From an uncultured Pelagibacteraceae bacterium (GTDB lineage Bacteria > Pseudomonadota > Alphaproteobacteria > Pelagibacterales > Pelagibacteraceae): a DNA stretch of 64,000 nucleotides. This document shows, in pieces, positions 20,624 through 30,206 of this stretch. The first letter of the stretch is position 1. The number at the start of each line of letters is the position of its first letter. The position numbers and the translations under genes were made by a program. Under the pieces are notes generated by a model. That model was not told the DNA's origin, searched no databases, and saw nothing but the letters and a program-made list of their open reading frames with translations. The stretch spans positions 1-64,000 of the forward strand of contig CABXYN010000002.1 of NCBI GenBank assembly GCA_902516395.1, written 5' to 3'.

Positions 20624-22039
20624 ATGAAGAATAATTTACAAAACAATAAAGCACTCGAAAAGAAAATTGATTGGCATAATATCAAAAAAGAATTACGAGA
20701 AAAGTTTGGAAATGATATTTTTGAGAGTTGGATAAAAAAAATTGAATTAGTTGAAGAATTTCACAATTACATATTATTTTCAGTTTCAACAAGATTTATA
20801 AGAGATTGGATAGTGTCAAGATATCTAGACCAAATACTGCAGACAATTAAAGAATACAAAAAAGACTTAGTAAGGATTGAATTCTCAATAAAAAACAATA
20901 AAGAAAATGAAATTGGTGAGACAAATTTATCATCTCAAAATTCTATTGAAACGAATAATGATAAAGTATCGTTTATAAAAGACTCTTATCTTCAATATAA
21001 TAGAATAGATCCAAATAAAAACTTCGAAAATTTTATAACTGGAGGAAGTAACAAATTAGCATTTGAAGCATCAAAAAAAGTTTCCAATGATATAGCTCAC
21101 TACAATCCTTTATATTTATATGGTGGTGTAGGAATGGGTAAAACACACTTACTAAACGCTATTGGTCTAGAATTGAAAGAAAAGAATAAAGTTATGTTTA
21201 TATCAGCAGAAAGATTTATGTACCAATTTGTAAAGTCCATAAAATCAAATGAAATGGTAAAGTTTAAAGAGTACTTTAGAAATACTGATATTTTATTAAT
21301 TGATGATATTCAGTTCATGAATGGCAAAGAAGCAATGCAAGAAGAATTCTTTCATACCTTTAACGCATTATTAGATAAAAATTCGCAAATAATAATTTCA
21401 GCAGATAGACCACCTAACAAACTAACTAGGATTCAGGAGAGAATAAAATCTAGATTTTCAGGAGGTTTAGTTGTGGATATTCAAAACCCTGATTACGAGC
21501 TTAGATATAAAATTTTAAAATCTAAAACTGAAGAATTAAAATTATCTTATTCAAATCAAGTAGTTATTTCTGAGGAAATTCAAAAGTTTTTAAGCATAGA
21601 AATTAAAACCAGTATTAGAGAATTAGTTGGCGCACTAAATAGGATTGTGTCTTTTACTAGGATTTATAATAAAGTTCCAAGCTTATCGGAAGTTAAAATT
21701 GTTTTAAAAGATTTACTTAACCTCACTGAAAATAAGGTAGATATTGATACAATCCAAACAATAGTCTGTAAATTTTATAAAATTAGCAAAAATGAAATGC
21801 TTTCTCCAAGAAGATCAAGATATCTTGTTAGACCTAGGCAGACTGCAATTTATCTCGCTAAAATGTTAACATCCAAATCTTTACCTGAAATAGGTAGATC
21901 CTTTTCCAATAGAGATCATACAACCGTAATACATTCCGTTAAAACCATAGAGAGATTAAGGAAAGAGGATAGCGAATTAAATATCAATATTGATAGTTTA
22001 AAAAATAAGATTTTGTATAATAAAGAAAATGAAGTTTAG
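20624..22039 (+). CDS. dnaA: Chromosomal replication initiator DnaA
   Basis: AAA+ motifs YGGVGMGKTHLLNAIG, LLIDDIQFMNGK; domain IV RPRQTAIYLAKML, NRDHTTVIHSVK. Confidence 0.98.
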   Translation: MKNNLQNNKALEKKIDWHNIKKELREKFGNDIFESWIKKIELVEEFHNYILFSVSTRFIRDWIVSRYLDQILQTIKEYKKDLVRIEFSIKNNKENEIGETNLSSQNSIETNNDKVSFIKDSYLQYNRIDPNKNFENFITGGSNKLAFEASKKVSNDIAHYNPLYLYGGVGMGKTHLLNAIGLELKEKNKVMFISAERFMYQFVKSIKSNEMVKFKEYFRNTDILLIDDIQFMNGKEAMQEEFFHTFNALLDKNSQIIISADRPPNKLTRIQERIKSRFSGGLVVDIQNPDYELRYKILKSKTEELKLSYSNQVVISEEIQKFLSIEIKTSIRELVGALNRIVSFTRIYNKVPSLSEVKIVLKDLLNLTENKVDIDTIQTIVCKFYKISKNEMLSPRRSRYLVRPRQTAIYLAKMLTSKSLPEIGRSFSNRDHTTVIHSVKTIERLRKEDSELNINIDSLKNKILYNKENEV

Positions 22040-23141
22040 CTTAAATCAACAAGATCTTCAAAAATCTTTAAATTATTGTCAAGGTGTAATTGAAAAAAGA
22101 AGTACATTACCAATACTTTCAAATGTATTATTGGACGTAAGTAATGGAAAACTAACAATTACAGCTACCGATCTTGATTTGATTTTTATTCATCAAATTC
22201 CAAACGTCGAAATTATTGAGGAGGGTAAAACTACTTCATCTTCATCAATAATGTATGATATCGTTAGAAAGTTTTCATCTGGGAGTAAAATTAACTTTTC
22301 TAATCCTAGTGAAAATAAATTGCACTTAGAGTCTGATAAATCCATTTTCAATTTAAATTGTATAAGTGCTTCAGAATTTCCATTAACAGATGAAAATTTT
22401 AATGAAAATGAGTTTTCGATTAAATCAAAAGAGCTACTAAAACTTTTAAATAAATGTAAATTTTCAGTATCTAACGATGAAACAAGGCATTATTTAAGTG
22501 GAATTTTTTTACATCAGACAGAAGTTGAAGATAAAAATTTCTTAACAGCTGCAGCTACTGACAGTCATAGAATGTCTATTTCTAAGATTAGATTACAAAA
22601 TAAAGTTCAATTTGATCAGATAATTTTACCAAAAAAGACTATTTTTCAACTTTGTTCATTACTAGAGGACTATGAGGGCGAAGTTAAAATATCAAATATA
22701 AAATCAAAAATTAAATTTCAAATTAACAATAGTATATTGATATCCAAGCTTATTGATGGAAAATTTCCAAATTACGTACAGGTAATACCAAAAGAAAACC
22801 AAAAAAAATTAGAAGTAGATTTAAAATCATTTTTGAATTCAGTAGATAGAGTTGCTTCAGTTTCTTTAGATAAAAAAGATGGTGTAAAATTTAATCTATC
22901 AAAAGATAATCTTGATCTTTCAGTTAACAATACAAATAGTGGTGATGGTAAAGAAAGTTTAAGTGTTAAGTTTGATCATGAGCTTGATATAAGCTTTAAT
23001 TCTAGATATTTAATTGATGTTGCTTCTCAACTGGATGGAGATCATATAGAGATTTATCTAAAGGATACAGGCTCGCCAGCGTTAATAAGAGATCCAGCTG
23101 ATTATGATAGTATTTATGTTGTAATGCCCATGAAGGGTTAA
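22029..23141 (+). CDS. dnaN: DNA polymerase III beta sliding clamp
   Basis: KRSTLPILSNVLL, ATDSHRMS, C-terminal YVVMPMKG; overlaps the dnaA end. Confidence 0.97.
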   Translation: MKFSLNQQDLQKSLNYCQGVIEKRSTLPILSNVLLDVSNGKLTITATDLDLIFIHQIPNVEIIEEGKTTSSSSIMYDIVRKFSSGSKINFSNPSENKLHLESDKSIFNLNCISASEFPLTDENFNENEFSIKSKELLKLLNKCKFSVSNDETRHYLSGIFLHQTEVEDKNFLTAAATDSHRMSISKIRLQNKVQFDQIILPKKTIFQLCSLLEDYEGEVKISNIKSKIKFQINNSILISKLIDGKFPNYVQVIPKENQKKLEVDLKSFLNSVDRVASVSLDKKDGVKFNLSKDNLDLSVNNTNSGDGKESLSVKFDHELDISFNSRYLIDVASQLDGDHIEIYLKDTGSPALIRDPADYDSIYVVMPMKG

Positions 23142-23848
23142 TTCATAGAATTCAATTCATTATAGATTCTATCTTCTATGTAACTTGTAAATTCTGCTGA
23201 TCTCATTCCGGGTTTTATACCTGGAAGAATTGATATCGTTATTGTTTTATTAGTGATCAGGCTACCATTTTTTGGCCAAACATTTCCAGAATTTATGGCC
23301 ACAGGTTGGCAATTTATTTTTAATTCATCATAAATTCTTCCAACCCCTTTTTTGAAAGGGACCTTTTCACCTGGTAAAACTCTTGTTCCTTGTGGAAATA
23401 TAACTAAAGGTCTTTCAGAAATTTTTGCAGAATTCTTTATTTTATCAATTAGACCTAAATTATCCTTACTAATTTTATTTCTATTAATTGAAACTGACCC
23501 TATCTTTTTTAAATACCAACCAAAAATAGGTATTTTGATTAACTCATGCTTTAAAATAAATATTGGTGAATTGAAAATTGTTTGTAAATAAAAAGTCTCA
23601 AACATCGATTGATGAGAGCAAGCAATAAAAAATTTTTCGTTTTTAATTATATTATCTTTCCCTTTCACAATAATTTTTGTTTGTAAAAAAATTTGAAGGC
23701 ATAGTGCAGCCCATTTTCCCATCATTTTTCCACCAAACAAAACTATTTTAGTAGGCATTATAAGCGATGGAAGGAATACTATTGAAATTATAGATATACC
23801 TAGAAAGAAAAAAAATAAAAATAGCAGTTTTCTTATCATCTTTGTCAA
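23138..23848 (-). CDS. plsC: 1-acyl-sn-glycerol-3-phosphate acyltransferase
   Basis: PlsC-like SHQSMFETF (NHxxxxD variant) and FPQGTRVLPGE. Confidence 0.88.
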   Translation of the reverse strand: MTKMIRKLLFLFFFFLGISIISIVFLPSLIMPTKIVLFGGKMMGKWAALCLQIFLQTKIIVKGKDNIIKNEKFFIACSHQSMFETFYLQTIFNSPIFILKHELIKIPIFGWYLKKIGSVSINRNKISKDNLGLIDKIKNSAKISERPLVIFPQGTRVLPGEKVPFKKGVGRIYDELKINCQPVAINSGNVWPKNGSLITNKTITISILPGIKPGMRSAEFTSYIEDRIYNELNSMN

Positions 23849-23851
23849 AAA

Positions 23852-25066
23852 CTAAATTATATCTTTTAGTTTTTGTCTTTTTTTAATTATATTTATTTTT
23901 GACCCTTTAATTAATATTTCAGCAGGTTTAGGTCTAATATTATAATTTGAAGATAATGATGAACCATATGCTCCTACATCACAAATAATAATATAATCTT
24001 TCTCATTTAATTTTTGAAATTTATTTGTCGTCAAGAATTTATCTGTAGTTTCACAAATCGGGCCAACAAAATCATAGCTTTTTTTAATAATTTTATTAGT
24101 TCTTTTTAATGGAATAATTTTATGCTTTGCACCATACAATGCAGGTCTCATAAAATCATTCATTGCGGCATCTACAATGATAAAATCTTTTTTAGGATTT
24201 TCTTTTATATAGATAATTTTAGAAATTAATATAGCTGTATCGCCTATAATAGATCTACCAGGTTCAAATATAATTTTTGTTTTATGTTTTTTCAAAAATT
24301 TTTTTATTATTTGATTATATTTTTTATAATTAAATTTTTTATTGTCCTTGTTATAATCAATACCCATTCCACCACCAAGATCTATGTATTCAAAATTAAA
24401 GTCTATTTTTCTTATTAATTTATCTAATACGTTAATCATTTTTTGGTAGGGCCTATGATCTAGAATTTGACTTCCAATATGAACACTTAAACATTTTAAA
24501 TTTAAAAATTTTGAACCTTTAATATATTTTAAAACCTCAATTAATGTTTTTTCATTAATACCAAATTTATTTTCTTTTTTACCAGTCGAAATTTGTTTAA
24601 GCGTTTTTGCATCTGTATTTGGATTTAATCTAATTCCTATATCTACTTTTTTATTTTTCGATTTTACTATATTTTCAATTTCTAATATTTCGCTTTTCGA
24701 CTCAGTATTAATCAACAAAATATTTTTATCTATTGCATATGTTAATTCTGACCTGGTTTTACCTACTCCAGAAAAAACAATTTTTTTTGGTTTAATTCCA
24801 GCTTTAAGAGCAATCATTAATTCACCTTTAGAGACAACATCGGCTCCCAATCCTTTTCGTTTTATTAATTTAAGTATTTCTAAATTACTGTTTGACTTTG
24901 TTGAAAAACATATAATTGGAGAAAATGATCTAAAACTATTTTTAAGGTTATTTATATTGTCATTTATTTTTTTCTCAGAGTAGCAAAAAATTGGTGTTTC
25001 AAATTTGTTAATTACCTTTGTGAGTTTAGATTTTTCAACTGTAAAAATATTATTGACATATTTCAT
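23852..25066 (-). CDS. lysA: Diaminopimelate decarboxylase
   Basis: PLP Lys in CFSTKSNSN, SVHIGSQ, DLGGGMGIDY, CETTDKF. Confidence 0.95.
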   Translation of the reverse strand: MKYVNNIFTVEKSKLTKVINKFETPIFCYSEKKINDNINNLKNSFRSFSPIICFSTKSNSNLEILKLIKRKGLGADVVSKGELMIALKAGIKPKKIVFSGVGKTRSELTYAIDKNILLINTESKSEILEIENIVKSKNKKVDIGIRLNPNTDAKTLKQISTGKKENKFGINEKTLIEVLKYIKGSKFLNLKCLSVHIGSQILDHRPYQKMINVLDKLIRKIDFNFEYIDLGGGMGIDYNKDNKKFNYKKYNQIIKKFLKKHKTKIIFEPGRSIIGDTAILISKIIYIKENPKKDFIIVDAAMNDFMRPALYGAKHKIIPLKRTNKIIKKSYDFVGPICETTDKFLTTNKFQKLNEKDYIIICDVGAYGSSLSSNYNIRPKPAEILIKGSKINIIKKRQKLKDII

Positions 25067-25079
25067 CTTTTTTTGGCCT

Positions 25080-25214
25080 TTAAAACACGTTATTTATATT
25101 ATTATAACTCATAACATTGTTATTTAATGAAGCCTCATATTTCGGTTCATTTTTTCTTCCACACGAAGTTAATAAAATTATGCACATAGTAATTAGAATT
25201 ACTTTTTTAATCAT
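25080..25214 (-). CDS. Small lipoprotein, LptM/YifL-like
   Basis: 44-aa ORF MIKKVILITMCIILLTSCGRKNEPKYEASLNNNVMSYNNINNVF with lipobox LLTSC|G, between argH and lysA on the same strand; below the ORF-track cutoff. Confidence 0.75.
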   Translation of the reverse strand: MIKKVILITMCIILLTSCGRKNEPKYEASLNNNVMSYNNINNVF

Positions 25215-25216
25215 AG

Positions 25217-26605
25217 TTATCTCTTTTTGTAACTTATTATCATCTTCTTAATGTTGTCGAAAGAAGTTCCTCCATAAGAAACTTTCGAATTAACAGATTT
25301 TTTTAATTCAAATACTTTTAGAACATCAGATGTTAAACCTTTTTCAATTTTATTTATCTCTTGTATTGTAAGTTCTGACAATTTTTTTTTATTTTTTTCA
25401 GCAAGATTTATAATTTTAGCTGTTTGTAAATAGGCCTTTCTAAATGGATAATTTAATTCTCTGACCATATAATCTGCTAAATCAGTCGCTGTAATGAAGC
25501 CACTTTCAGCAAGTTCAATCATTCTTTTTTTATCAGGCGAAAAATTTTTAAGAACATCGTTTAATATAATCAAAGAATTTTTTAATTGATCAAAAGACTT
25601 AAAAACAATTTCTTTATCATCTTGCAAATCTTTAAAATAAGATAGAGGCAAACCTTTCAATGTTGTAAGCATAGAAAAAAGATTTCCAAACATAAAGCCT
25701 GTTTTGCCTCTTAAATATTCTAGAGGATCAGGATTTTTTTTCTGAGGCATAATAGATGACCCTGTTACAATCTTATCGTTTAAATTTATAAGTTTAAAAG
25801 CATCTGAATTCCAGATTATAAATTCCTCTGCAATTCTAGAAATATGAACAGCACATGCAGAACAAGAATAAAGAAAATCAATAACAAAATCTCTATCAGA
25901 GACTGTGTCAATTGAGTTTTTAGTTGGTCTTTGAAAACCTAATTTTTTTGAAGTATAAAATCTGTCAATTTTAAAAGAAGTACCTGTTAATGCAGCTACA
26001 CCAAGAGGATTTTCATTAAGACCTTCTAAATTATTTTTAAATCTGTTTTTATCTCTGTTAAACATTTCTAAGTAGGCCATTAAGTAATGAGCAAAAGAAA
26101 CTGGTTGAGCATTTTTTAGGTGAGTGAAACCAGGCATAATTGTCTCAACATTTTTTTCTGCTTTTTTTAAAATATTTTTAATTGTTACGTCAATATTTTT
26201 TACAATTTCTTTGTTAGCTTTTCTTAACCAAATTTTAAAATCTGTGACTACTTGGTCATTTCTTGATCTTGCAGTATGAATATATCCAGCATCTTCTCCA
26301 ATTAACTCGAAGAGTCTGTTTTCTATATTCATATGAATATCCTCAAGTTTATCATCAAAAATAAATTTCTTTTTTATAATTTCGTTTTTAATTCTATTCA
26401 AACCCCATACTATTTTATTTTTAATTTTAAAATTTATAATTTTTTGTCTAAACAGCATCTCAACATGTACAATTGAAGCTTCAATATCTTCTCTGAATAA
26501 TCTTTTATCGATTTCTATTGATCCACCAACCTTTTTAAAAAGGTTTGTTTTTTCCTTTTTAATTCTAGTATTCCAAATTGGCTGATTGTTTTTATTTTTA
26601 CCCAT
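25217..26605 (-). CDS. argH: Argininosuccinate lyase
   Basis: HTARSRNDQVVTDFKIWLR, TGSSIMPQKKNPDPLE signature. Confidence 0.97.
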   Translation of the reverse strand: MGKNKNNQPIWNTRIKKEKTNLFKKVGGSIEIDKRLFREDIEASIVHVEMLFRQKIINFKIKNKIVWGLNRIKNEIIKKKFIFDDKLEDIHMNIENRLFELIGEDAGYIHTARSRNDQVVTDFKIWLRKANKEIVKNIDVTIKNILKKAEKNVETIMPGFTHLKNAQPVSFAHYLMAYLEMFNRDKNRFKNNLEGLNENPLGVAALTGTSFKIDRFYTSKKLGFQRPTKNSIDTVSDRDFVIDFLYSCSACAVHISRIAEEFIIWNSDAFKLINLNDKIVTGSSIMPQKKNPDPLEYLRGKTGFMFGNLFSMLTTLKGLPLSYFKDLQDDKEIVFKSFDQLKNSLIILNDVLKNFSPDKKRMIELAESGFITATDLADYMVRELNYPFRKAYLQTAKIINLAEKNKKKLSELTIQEINKIEKGLTSDVLKVFELKKSVNSKVSYGGTSFDNIKKMIISYKKR

Positions 26606-26628
26606 GATATTTAATTGTCCTAAATTTT

Positions 26629-27159
26629 ATGAAAATCATTTTTTTTAATTATCTTATAATAATAATTTACTTAATATCATCAAGCGTCTCATATTCAATA
26701 GAGCGTCCAGAAATTAAGAATCTTATAGTGCATAAAGACAAGAAAAAAATTGAAAATATAGAATTTATTAAATTTGATGGCCAAAAAGTAAGTTTAAATA
26801 ATTATAAATCAAATCCCTTGATAATAAATTTCTGGGCTACTTGGTGTGCTCCTTGCAAAAAAGAAATGCCGTCTTTGGATAAACTTAAAACCTTAAAAGA
26901 ATTCAAAAATATAAATATAATTCCAATAAATATTGGTGGCGAAAGTTATAAAAAATCTAAACAGTTTTTTGATGAAATCAAAATTAAGAATTTAGATATA
27001 TTTACAGGATCTGGACCAGAATTTTCGCAGCTTTTTAAACTACGAGGATTACCCACAACAATTCTAATAGACAGAAATGGTTTTGAGGTTGGAAGAATTG
27101 TTGGTTACATTGACTTTAATGATCAATCTTTACTTGATTGGTTACCAAAAAATTTATGA
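26629..27159 (+). CDS. TlpA/ResA-like thiol-disulfide oxidoreductase
   Basis: FWATWCAPCKKEMPSLDKL; N-terminal signal segment. Confidence 0.9.
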   Translation: MKIIFFNYLIIIIYLISSSVSYSIERPEIKNLIVHKDKKKIENIEFIKFDGQKVSLNNYKSNPLIINFWATWCAPCKKEMPSLDKLKTLKEFKNINIIPINIGGESYKKSKQFFDEIKIKNLDIFTGSGPEFSQLFKLRGLPTTILIDRNGFEVGRIVGYIDFNDQSLLDWLPKNL

Positions 27160-27812
27160 AATTTTCATTAAATACAACAATAATAAAACCAGAGAATAAC
27201 GAGGAAGTTAAAAGTGCTATAATTTTACTTCATGGATATGGAGGTGACGGTAAAGATATAAGCATGTTAACTTTAAACTGGAAAAGATTTTTAAAAAATA
27301 CAGTTTTTTTATGTCCTGATGCACATGAAGTATGCAGTATAAATCCTTCAGGGTTTCAATGGTTTGATTTAAATAATGAAGATCCAGACTATACTCTTAA
27401 AGAGTCAAAAAAAGCAGAAAATATTCTAAACAGTTATATTTTAGAAGTAAGTAATTATTTTAATTTAGAATATTCACAAATTTGTGTTTCTGGTTTCAGC
27501 CAAGGGTGCATGATGTCATTAAATGTTGGTCTAACATCAGAAAAAGAATTTAGTTGTATTGTTGGGTTTTCTGGAAGAATTATAAATATGAAAGACCTTT
27601 CTCCAAGAATTAAAAATAAAACTAATATTTTAATGATACATGGTGAAAACGATCCAATCGTCCCTCCAAACAATTTACTTGAAGCTAAAGATTTTTTTAT
27701 CAGAAAAAAAATTAAAATTGAAACTTTAATGATTAAAAACTGTGATCATCATATACCAATGGAAGCATCAAGTGCGGCATTAAACTTTATTAAAAAAAAA
27801 TTTATTGGTTAA
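27156..27812 (+). CDS. Phospholipase/carboxylesterase (alpha/beta hydrolase)
   Basis: ILLHGYGGDGKDI, VSGFSQGCMMSLN, HGENDPIVP. ATGA overlap with the upstream stop argues for a start at 27156, not 27138. Confidence 0.88.
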   Translation: MKFSLNTTIIKPENNEEVKSAIILLHGYGGDGKDISMLTLNWKRFLKNTVFLCPDAHEVCSINPSGFQWFDLNNEDPDYTLKESKKAENILNSYILEVSNYFNLEYSQICVSGFSQGCMMSLNVGLTSEKEFSCIVGFSGRIINMKDLSPRIKNKTNILMIHGENDPIVPPNNLLEAKDFFIRKKIKIETLMIKNCDHHIPMEASSAALNFIKKKFIG

Positions 27813-27858
27813 TAAATATTTAACATGAAATTAGATGTGTTGATAAAAAATATATTTA

Positions 27859-28443
27859 ATGTATGTTTTAAGTATGATTGAACTGTCTGATCAAAATATT
27901 TCATTAGAGAAATGCCCTGCATTAGTTCTAAATGCAGATTATAGGCCTTTAAGTTATTATCCACTTTCATTGTGGAGTTGGCAGGATTCAATTAAATCTG
28001 TATTCTTAGATAGGGTTTCAATTGTTAGTTATTATGATAGACAAATTAGGAGTCCTTCATTTAGTATGAAACTTCCAAGTGTAATAGCTCTTAAATCATA
28101 TATAAGACCTCAATCAAATCCAAACTTTACTAGGTTTAACGTATTTTTAAGAGATAAGTTTAGCTGCCAATATTGTGGTAGCAAAAATGAACTAACATTT
28201 GATCACTTACTACCTAGATCTAAAGGTGGAAAGACTAATTGGGATAATGTTGTAACAGCTTGTTCGTCCTGCAATGTTAAAAAGGGGGGAAGACTTATAA
28301 AGAATTCAGGTATGACATTAAACCAATGGCCCTTCCAACCTACCACAGAAGACCTTCATAAAAATGGAAAGAATTTTCCACCTAACTTTTTACATAAAAG
28401 TTGGATGGACTATTTATATTGGGATGTTGAACTTGAACCGTAA
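27859..28443 (+). CDS. HNH endonuclease family protein
   Basis: CQYCGSKNELTFDHLLPRSKGGKTNWDNVVTACSSCN. Confidence 0.92.
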   Translation: MYVLSMIELSDQNISLEKCPALVLNADYRPLSYYPLSLWSWQDSIKSVFLDRVSIVSYYDRQIRSPSFSMKLPSVIALKSYIRPQSNPNFTRFNVFLRDKFSCQYCGSKNELTFDHLLPRSKGGKTNWDNVVTACSSCNVKKGGRLIKNSGMTLNQWPFQPTTEDLHKNGKNFPPNFLHKSWMDYLYWDVELEP

Positions 28444-28977
28444 CTAAATTTTTTCAGAAATTTTTATAGCAACCTTAGAACCAGTTTTAATTATCTTATC
28501 CATAATTGAATAAAGACCTTTTTTTGTAGCTCCTTCCTCGTAGGCTATATCTTTATGATCCAATTCATCTTGCCTAAACTTTGTTATTTTTTCTTTTAAA
28601 TCCCTTTCATCCACCTCTATTTGATCAATTTGATTTTTATAATGCTCATCAATTACTTCTTCAACAGAAGCTGTGCATAACATAGCAGCCTTTTTTCCAA
28701 GTATTGTTGAACCAAACCCAAGACCCAATCCAAGCAAATCCCATAATGGTAATAATTTAGTTGGTTTTATATTTCTTTTTTCTATTTCATCTTCAAAAAA
28801 ATTTGAGTGTTCCTCCTCATGCTTTTTCATTTCACTGATTTTTTCTTTTAAATCATCATTTTTTATAATGGTATTTAAAGCAAGCAATTGACCTTCATAA
28901 ATTTTAATTGCACCTCTTTCTCCAGCATGATCTACTCTTATAAATTCTTCTAGTTTTTTTTTATTAGTTTTTTTCAT
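28444..28977 (-). CDS. coq7: Demethoxyubiquinone hydroxylase (COQ7 family)
   Basis: VDHAGERGAIKIYEGQLLAL, EEHSNFFEDEIEKRNIKPTKLLPLWDLLGLGLGFGSTILGKKAAMLCT. Confidence 0.95.
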   Translation of the reverse strand: MKKTNKKKLEEFIRVDHAGERGAIKIYEGQLLALNTIIKNDDLKEKISEMKKHEEEHSNFFEDEIEKRNIKPTKLLPLWDLLGLGLGFGSTILGKKAAMLCTASVEEVIDEHYKNQIDQIEVDERDLKEKITKFRQDELDHKDIAYEEGATKKGLYSIMDKIIKTGSKVAIKISEKI

Positions 28978-29443
28978 AAGTCAGTGTTCTAATAGAAAAA
29001 ATAACAATTAAAATTGATAAAATTGTATTAATTGCCGCTAGTGAAACCCCAAGAATTTTAAAAGTAGCGTCTTTACAGTCAACTGGCATACTTTTATTAA
29101 GAGTCTCAAGTAACTTTGACTTATTTGATATATCTGGAGAGTTATTAGTACAACTTGAAATTTCTTCAATTAAGTTGTTTTCAATTCCAAAATGATAGCC
29201 AGAAATTATAGCACTTATAGTAAATATCATGATTATAATTATCAAAATTTTATCATTTGCAGAATAATTGTATCCGATAAAGCTTGCAAATATTGCAGCT
29301 AAATATGGTAGTCTTTGATAAATACATAACTTACATGGTTCGTATTGGAGTATATATTCAATATACAAAGCAGAAATTATTGAAATGAATGAGATAAATA
29401 AAATAATTAAATAAAATTTCTTTCTATTTGGAAATAGGATCAT
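28964..29443 (-). CDS. dsbB: Disulfide bond formation protein DsbB
   Basis: Four-TM protein with EPCKLCIYQRLPY. Confidence 0.9.
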   Translation of the reverse strand: MILFPNRKKFYLIILFISFISIISALYIEYILQYEPCKLCIYQRLPYLAAIFASFIGYNYSANDKILIIIIMIFTISAIISGYHFGIENNLIEEISSCTNNSPDISNKSKLLETLNKSMPVDCKDATFKILGVSLAAINTILSILIVIFSIRTLTYEKN

Positions 29444-29445
29444 AT

Positions 29446-30105
29446 TTAATTAATAAAATTGTTTAAAAATTTATATATAAAATAAGCAAAAATAATTAAA
29501 ATAACAGATAGAAAAAAAGAAAATTTTAAAAGTTTTTTTTCAATAATTTTTTTCATTGTAGTTCCAAAATTTCCAACTAAAAATGCTATTAAAAAAAAAC
29601 GCGAACCTCTTGTTACAAGAGAAATGACAATAAAATACAAAATATTAAAGTTTATAAAACCACTGGTGATTGTAAGTAACTTAAAAGGTACTGGTGAAAA
29701 GCCAGCAATTGCTAGGAGCGTTATCCAGGCTATAACACCACCTTCTGAAGACACTTTATCTTTTAAAAATGAGGTATCATCTACACCATAAATCTCAAAA
29801 ATCTTAAGTCCAATTTCATTAAAGAAGACGTATCCTATAAAATACCCTAGGCAAGCTCCCAAAACAGATCCTATAGTTGCAATTAATGCAATTCTAATCC
29901 ATTCATGTTTTCGAGCTATTGTCATAGGGATTATTAAAACATCTGGTGGTATTGGGAATACAAAACTTTCAATAAAAGATATAAATCCCAAAATAGATTT
30001 AGATTTTTTATGTCCTGCAAGTTTAATAGTTTTATTGTACAGTTCTTTAAACATATTTTCTTTTAATATAATAAATGATTTAATACTATTAGTTAAAATA
30101 TGCAA
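29446..30105 (-). CDS. YqaA/SNARE-associated (DedA-like) membrane protein
   Basis: ESFVFPIPPDVLIIPMTIARKHEW, GYFIGYVFFNEIG; multi-TM. Confidence 0.85.
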   Translation of the reverse strand: MHILTNSIKSFIILKENMFKELYNKTIKLAGHKKSKSILGFISFIESFVFPIPPDVLIIPMTIARKHEWIRIALIATIGSVLGACLGYFIGYVFFNEIGLKIFEIYGVDDTSFLKDKVSSEGGVIAWITLLAIAGFSPVPFKLLTITSGFINFNILYFIVISLVTRGSRFFLIAFLVGNFGTTMKKIIEKKLLKFSFFLSVILIIFAYFIYKFLNNFIN

Positions 30106-30111
30106 AGCTTT

Positions 30112-30198
30112 GGGCGAATGGCGGAACTGGTAGACGCGTTGGACTCAAAATCCAATAGTAGCAATACTGTGAGAGTTCGATTCTCTCTTTGCCCACCA
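30112..30198 (+). tRNA. tRNA-Leu (CAA), encoded CCA
   Basis: Acceptor GGGCGAA/TTTGCCC, anticodon arm TTGGA-CTCAAAA-TCCAA, long variable arm, TTCGATTC loop, CCA end. Confidence 0.95.
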
Positions 30199-30206
30199 AA
30201 AAAATT

